Shown here piece by piece: positions 6,313 to 8,749 of a DNA stretch of 8,749 nt. The notes under the pieces were generated by a model. It saw nothing but the letters and a program-made list of their open reading frames with translations, was not told where the DNA came from and did not search any database. This DNA is from an uncultured Lachnospiraceae bacterium (lineage in GTDB: Bacteria; Bacillota; Clostridia; Lachnospirales; Lachnospiraceae), in NCBI GenBank assembly GCA_934351705.1, contig CAKRJK010000048.1, forward strand, positions 1 through 8,749, given 5' to 3'. Both the position numbers and the translations under genes were made by a program. How positions within the stretch are numbered: position 1 is the first letter of the stretch; every line of letters begins with the position of its first letter.

Positions 6313-7679
6313 GAAAAGTAACAGAATTGCAGAATCGTTATATTGACATTACAAAAGAAGATTTTAAAGCCCACATGGAGTCGGCAAAAGAGATCAATCA
6401 ATATATCAGAAATTCCACGGCGAAATATCACGGAAGATGTGTCAAAGCCCTTTATGTGCCAAAAATCTACACAGAAGAGGATGAAGCTGTTTTTGCACAT
6501 CTTTTGGAACAGATTTGCGGAATTTTTTATAAGGTCATGAACGAGTATTGCCGGAATGCAGATTATCGGCAGTTATTCGGATTTGATAAAAAGCTGGAGG
6601 AGCTGATCTTAAGAAAGCCGTTGTACGATTGTTTACTTCCGATTGCAAGAATTGACATTTTTTATAATGAAGAAACAGGCGATTTTAAGTTTTGTGAATT
6701 TAACACAGACGGAACATCCGCAATGAATGAGGACAGAGAGTTAAACATTGCGTTTCAGCGATCAAAAGCATATCAGGAATTATCAAAGACCTATGAGCTT
6801 TGCAGTTTTGAACTGTTTGATTCGTGGGTGAGTACCTTCATGGAGATTTATGATACCTATGAGAAAAAGGTGGAACATCCGAGAGTGGCGATTGTGGACT
6901 TTATGGAAAATGCGACGGAGATGGAATTTCGTATTTTCGCAGAGGCATTTCAAAAAAGAGGAGTGGAGGCACAGGTCTGTGAGATTAGAGACCTGCGGTA
7001 TCACGACGGGCATTTGTATGCACCGGACGGCAATGTGATCGATGCTGTTTACAGACGGGCGGTTACCTCCGATATTATGTCTCATTACGACGAGGTACAG
7101 GATTTCATTGCGGCTGTCAAAGATGATAACGTATGTCTGGTGGGTGAGTTTATCACACAGATACCACACAATAAGATTTTATATAAAATCTTGCAATTGC
7201 CGCAGACGAAAGCATTTTTAAGCGAAGAGGAGAATGTTTTTGTGGAGGCTCATGTTCCAAAGACTTACAGTGTTCACGATGAAAGACTTAGTGTACAGGA
7301 GATTTTGGGACAGAAGAACCGATGGATTTTAAAGCCGGAGGATTCGTACGGTTCTCAGGGAATCCATGCGGGGGTAGAATGCAATGAGGAAGAATGGGAG
7401 CAGTATTTTACCGAACAGCGGGAGGATGCACGCAGTACTTATCTGATACAGGAATTTTGTCTGCCTTATCAGACGCAGAATATTGATCTGATGGAGGGAC
7501 ATACCGAGTTTTTCCCGGTGTACAATCTGACCGGATTGTTTGCTTATGCGGGAAAATTTGCGGGAGTTTACTCAAGAATATCAAAAAGCGAGATTATTTC
7601 CACACAGTACAGTGAGATGGCACTCCCGACAATGATAGCAAAAAAGAAGGCGATGAAACATGAGACAGATGGAATTTAA
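6309..7679 (+). CDS. ATP-grasp amide ligase, glutathionylspermidine-synthase/GshB-like
   Basis: This 456-residue protein looks like an ATP-grasp carboxylate-amine ligase, resembling the glutathionylspermidine synthase and glutathione synthetase-like groups. Visible parts are RIDIFYN (114-120) followed by CEFNTDGTSAMNE (129-141), where such families have R-D and E-x-N motifs. Then come an alpha/beta segment starting at PRVAIVDF (191-198), IDAVYRRAVTSD (244-255), the HNK of IPHNKILYK (287-289), and the nucleotide-binding strand and glycine loop WILKPEDSYGSQG (339-351). LIQEFC (379-384) fits the adenine-binding hinge. The C-terminal block, AYAGKFAGVYSRIS, has the basic residues expected near the acyl-phosphate. 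The start overlaps the GCS2 stop by four bases. Adding glycine or another amine to a gamma-glutamyl compound is the simplest role, but this is inferred from the pairing. A peptide-tagging or polyamine ligase is possible. The ATP-grasp call is good; the substrate is unknown. Confidence 0.75.
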   Translation: MRKVTELQNRYIDITKEDFKAHMESAKEINQYIRNSTAKYHGRCVKALYVPKIYTEEDEAVFAHLLEQICGIFYKVMNEYCRNADYRQLFGFDKKLEELILRKPLYDCLLPIARIDIFYNEETGDFKFCEFNTDGTSAMNEDRELNIAFQRSKAYQELSKTYELCSFELFDSWVSTFMEIYDTYEKKVEHPRVAIVDFMENATEMEFRIFAEAFQKRGVEAQVCEIRDLRYHDGHLYAPDGNVIDAVYRRAVTSDIMSHYDEVQDFIAAVKDDNVCLVGEFITQIPHNKILYKILQLPQTKAFLSEEENVFVEAHVPKTYSVHDERLSVQEILGQKNRWILKPEDSYGSQGIHAGVECNEEEWEQYFTEQREDARSTYLIQEFCLPYQTQNIDLMEGHTEFFPVYNLTGLFAYAGKFAGVYSRISKSEIISTQYSEMALPTMIAKKKAMKHETDGI

Positions 7680-7890
7680 GATGGAGAGGACCGGTCTGCT
7701 TCAAATCGGGGATGTACTTCCGGTGACCGAGGGAAAGCTGCCGAGTTCTTATTACTATACGTTGGGAAAAGCATATGCAATGTCTGCAAACTATAAATAT
7801 AATGAAAGATTACATAGCAGCGAGGGCAGAGTCACGGATATTAAAGAAACACCAAAAGGATATTTTGTGACGGTAGAATTTGATGAATAA
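7660..7890 (+). CDS. small conserved-looking protein of unknown function in the ligase operon
   Basis: This is a 76-residue soluble protein I do not recognise. The start at 7660 lies inside the ATP-grasp gene (20-base overlap) and is preceded by AGAAGG (7645-7650) at nine bases. In-frame ATGs at 7669 and 7681 lack comparable sites. It has no signal peptide, membrane segment or cysteine. The sequence suggests mostly beta structure, with a Tyr-rich centre (SSYYYTLGKAYA, about 29-40) and a C-terminal pair of strands around GRVTDIKETPKGYFVTVEFDE. Close packing after two ligase genes suggests a role with them, for example a subunit, a substrate-binding helper or a modified polypeptide. None of these is shown by the sequence. 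No terminator hairpin is visible after it, and the tetR promoter begins five bases beyond its stop. Confidence 0.7.
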   Translation: MRQMEFKMERTGLLQIGDVLPVTEGKLPSSYYYTLGKAYAMSANYKYNERLHSSEGRVTDIKETPKGYFVTVEFDE

Positions 7891-7894
7891 GACA

Positions 7895-7923
7895 TTGCAA
7901 AAACAGAGTAACTTGTTTATAAT
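7895..7923 (+). promoter_or_regulatory. strong sigma-A promoter of the tetR gene
   Basis: TTGCAA (7895-7900) and a perfect TATAAT (7918-7923) are 17 bases apart. The predicted start near 7930 gives a leader of about 45 bases. The leader contains a small palindrome, AATC-A-GATT (7949-7957), which might be an operator but is short. The tetR ribosome binding site is AGGTGG (7965-7970), four bases before the ATG. Confidence 0.78.
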
Positions 7924-7974
7924 GGGGTTGAGTTAAAAAGCAATCACGAATCAGATTTTGTAATAGGTGGAAGG

Positions 7975-8541
7975 ATGACGAATCAAGGAAAGAATGCAGT
8001 TGATATTCTTTTAGCGGAGAGTTTTAAAGAGCTGACATTAAAGCAGCCGATTGAAAAAATTACAATCAAAGAAATCACAGACAAAGCAGGAGTAATCAGA
8101 CCGACTTTTTATAATCATTTTCAAGATAAATACGAGTTGCTGGAATGGATTATCATGACACAGATCATACAGCCGATACATCCTCTTTTACAGAACGGAA
8201 TGGTCAACGAAGCACTGTTGTTGATGTTTACAAGCATTGAGAAAGAGAAGGACTTCTATATGCGGGCATGCAAACTGGAAGGACAGAATTCTTTTGAAAG
8301 CATTGTAAGAGATTGTATCTGCAAGGTGTTAGTGGAGGTTTTTGAGGAAAAGAGCAGCGGAAAGAAACCGAAGCACGAATGGCTTACACCGCAGCACTTA
8401 GCGGAATATTACAGTCAGTCGATGTGCTATGTGGCATTGACATGGATTAAGAGCAACATGGTCATTCCTGCCAATGAGGTGGCAGACATCTACCGCTATG
8501 TTATTAATCTTTCGTTAGAGGAAGTATTGTCGAAAATGTAG
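7975..8541 (+). CDS. TetR/AcrR-family transcriptional regulator, DhaS-like
   Basis: This 188-residue regulator has an N-terminal TetR DNA-binding domain. Helices start near residue 6, and the helix-turn-helix covers about 29-50 (KITIKEITDKAGVIRPTFYNHF), followed by the usual DKYELLEWI helix (51-59). The wording of this block resembles DhaS-type TetR proteins of Firmicutes. The remaining residues form a helical ligand and dimerisation domain with aromatic and hydrophobic content; the inducer cannot be read from the sequence. It has its own strong promoter. The gene downstream appears to encode an exporter, the classic TetR arrangement, so it probably represses that gene. Direct autoregulation is uncertain because the palindrome found near the exporter is not repeated in the tetR promoter. 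Confidence 0.9.
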   Translation: MTNQGKNAVDILLAESFKELTLKQPIEKITIKEITDKAGVIRPTFYNHFQDKYELLEWIIMTQIIQPIHPLLQNGMVNEALLLMFTSIEKEKDFYMRACKLEGQNSFESIVRDCICKVLVEVFEEKSSGKKPKHEWLTPQHLAEYYSQSMCYVALTWIKSNMVIPANEVADIYRYVINLSLEEVLSKM

Positions 8542-8564
8542 CATAAATAAATACAATTTTGGTG

Positions 8565-8605
8565 AAATGTATACAGCTAACAATACAAATGATGTAAAAT
8601 GTATA
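8565..8605. promoter_or_regulatory. repeat-rich candidate operator upstream of the exporter gene
   Basis: AAATGTATA occurs twice as a direct repeat (8565-8573 and 8597-8605), 32 bases apart, about three helical turns. The first copy overlaps the perfect 8-base palindrome TGTATACA (8568-8575). The second overlaps an inverted repeat ATACA-N12-TGTAT (8583-8604). Possible -10 hexamers TAAAAT (8595-8600) and TATATT (8602-8607) fall inside, but no good -35 accompanies them. The location between the TetR and exporter genes suits a TetR operator. AT-rich sequence makes chance repeats likely, so confidence is modest. Confidence 0.35.
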
Positions 8606-8621
8606 TTTATAGGAGACAGGC

Positions 8622-8660
8622 AAAAAAGATTGAATATGTATTTGTTCAGTCTTTTTTTTT
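8622..8660 (+). terminator. intrinsic terminator between tetR and the exporter gene
   Basis: Bases 8622-8636 pair with 8643-8657 in a 15-pair, mostly A-T stem with two wobble pairs. The loop is six bases, and the run of nine T residues is 8652-8660. It lies about 80 bases after the tetR stop and 30 bases before the next gene. An AGGAG (8611-8615) just upstream has no start codon at normal spacing. Confidence 0.65.
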
Positions 8661-8689
8661 ATACTCAAACTCAAGATTAAAGAAAAGAG

Positions 8690-8749
8690 ATGATGAAAAT
8701 GATTAATTTTGGAAAAGGTGTAGTCAAGTTAAGAGTTCCTATTTTTATC
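8690..8749 (+). CDS. N-terminus of a probable MMPL/RND-type exporter (partial)
   Basis: An open frame runs off the right edge after 20 codons: MMKMINFGKGVVKLRVPIFI. A short N-terminal segment of the form FGK-x-VVK-x-R followed at once by a hydrophobic helix start is typical of Firmicute MMPL/RND-family permeases, which export lipids, drugs or other hydrophobic compounds. In-frame ATGs occur at 8690, 8693 and 8699. The only ribosome-binding-like sequence is the weak AAAGAAAAGAG before 8690, so the exact start is uncertain. The adjacent TetR gene supports an efflux role. The fragment is short, so the family call is tentative. Confidence 0.55.
   Translation, partial: MMKMINFGKGVVKLRVPIFI

Noticed and set aside
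8599..8706. 35-codon plus-strand frame (MYIYRRQAKK...) across the tetR-exporter gap
   Set aside because: There is no ribosome binding site before 8599, the frame runs through a terminator and its U-tract, and it overlaps the exporter start.

Overview
This window looks like ordinary chromosomal DNA from a Firmicute, most likely a gut clostridium of the Lachnospiraceae type. The reasons are moderately AT-rich DNA, purine-rich Shine-Dalgarno sites (AGGAGG, AAAGGAG), sigma-A type promoters, and protein types typical of that group: a TrpB2-type tryptophan synthase beta chain, a clostridial LDH/MDH-family dehydrogenase, a short malic enzyme and a DhaS-like TetR regulator. The assignment comes from family resemblance recalled while reading; no search was run. 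I see no insertion sequence, phage gene, CRISPR array, tRNA or rRNA.

Layout. A gene of unknown identity starts at 37 and runs leftward out of the window. Everything else reads rightward. First comes a CorA-family magnesium transporter (238-1149). Next is an orphan TrpB2-type tryptophan synthase beta chain (1236-2609) with a good promoter of its own. A regulatory-looking gap follows (2610-2840), with a palindrome inside a candidate promoter and a long terminator-like hairpin that encloses a tiny ORF. Then there is a two-gene operon of a lactate/malate dehydrogenase (2841-3773) and a malic enzyme (3789-4961), closed by a clear intrinsic terminator. A tightly packed three-gene operon (5140-7890) encodes a GCS2-type glutamate-cysteine ligase-like enzyme, an ATP-grasp ligase that overlaps it by 4 bases, and a 76-residue protein of unknown function that overlaps the ATP-grasp gene by 20 bases. 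Last come a TetR-family regulator (7975-8541) with a near-consensus promoter and the first 20 codons of what looks like an MMPL/RND-type exporter (8690 onward).

How the genes may work together. The dehydrogenase and malic enzyme both act at the pyruvate/malate/lactate node. Either lactate or malate can be the dehydrogenase substrate, because the usual discriminating position carries the malate-type Arg. The GCS2 and ATP-grasp enzymes form a plausible two-step amide-ligase route: gamma-glutamyl bond formation, then addition of a further residue. It could make glutathione, a related thiol, or an uncharacterised gamma-glutamyl metabolite. This operon, with its unassigned small protein, is the best candidate for something undescribed. 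The TetR protein probably controls the exporter next to it.

Two places (upstream of the dehydrogenase and of the exporter) have a terminator-like hairpin between the nearest plausible promoter and the gene start. This suggests attenuation or controlled read-through.
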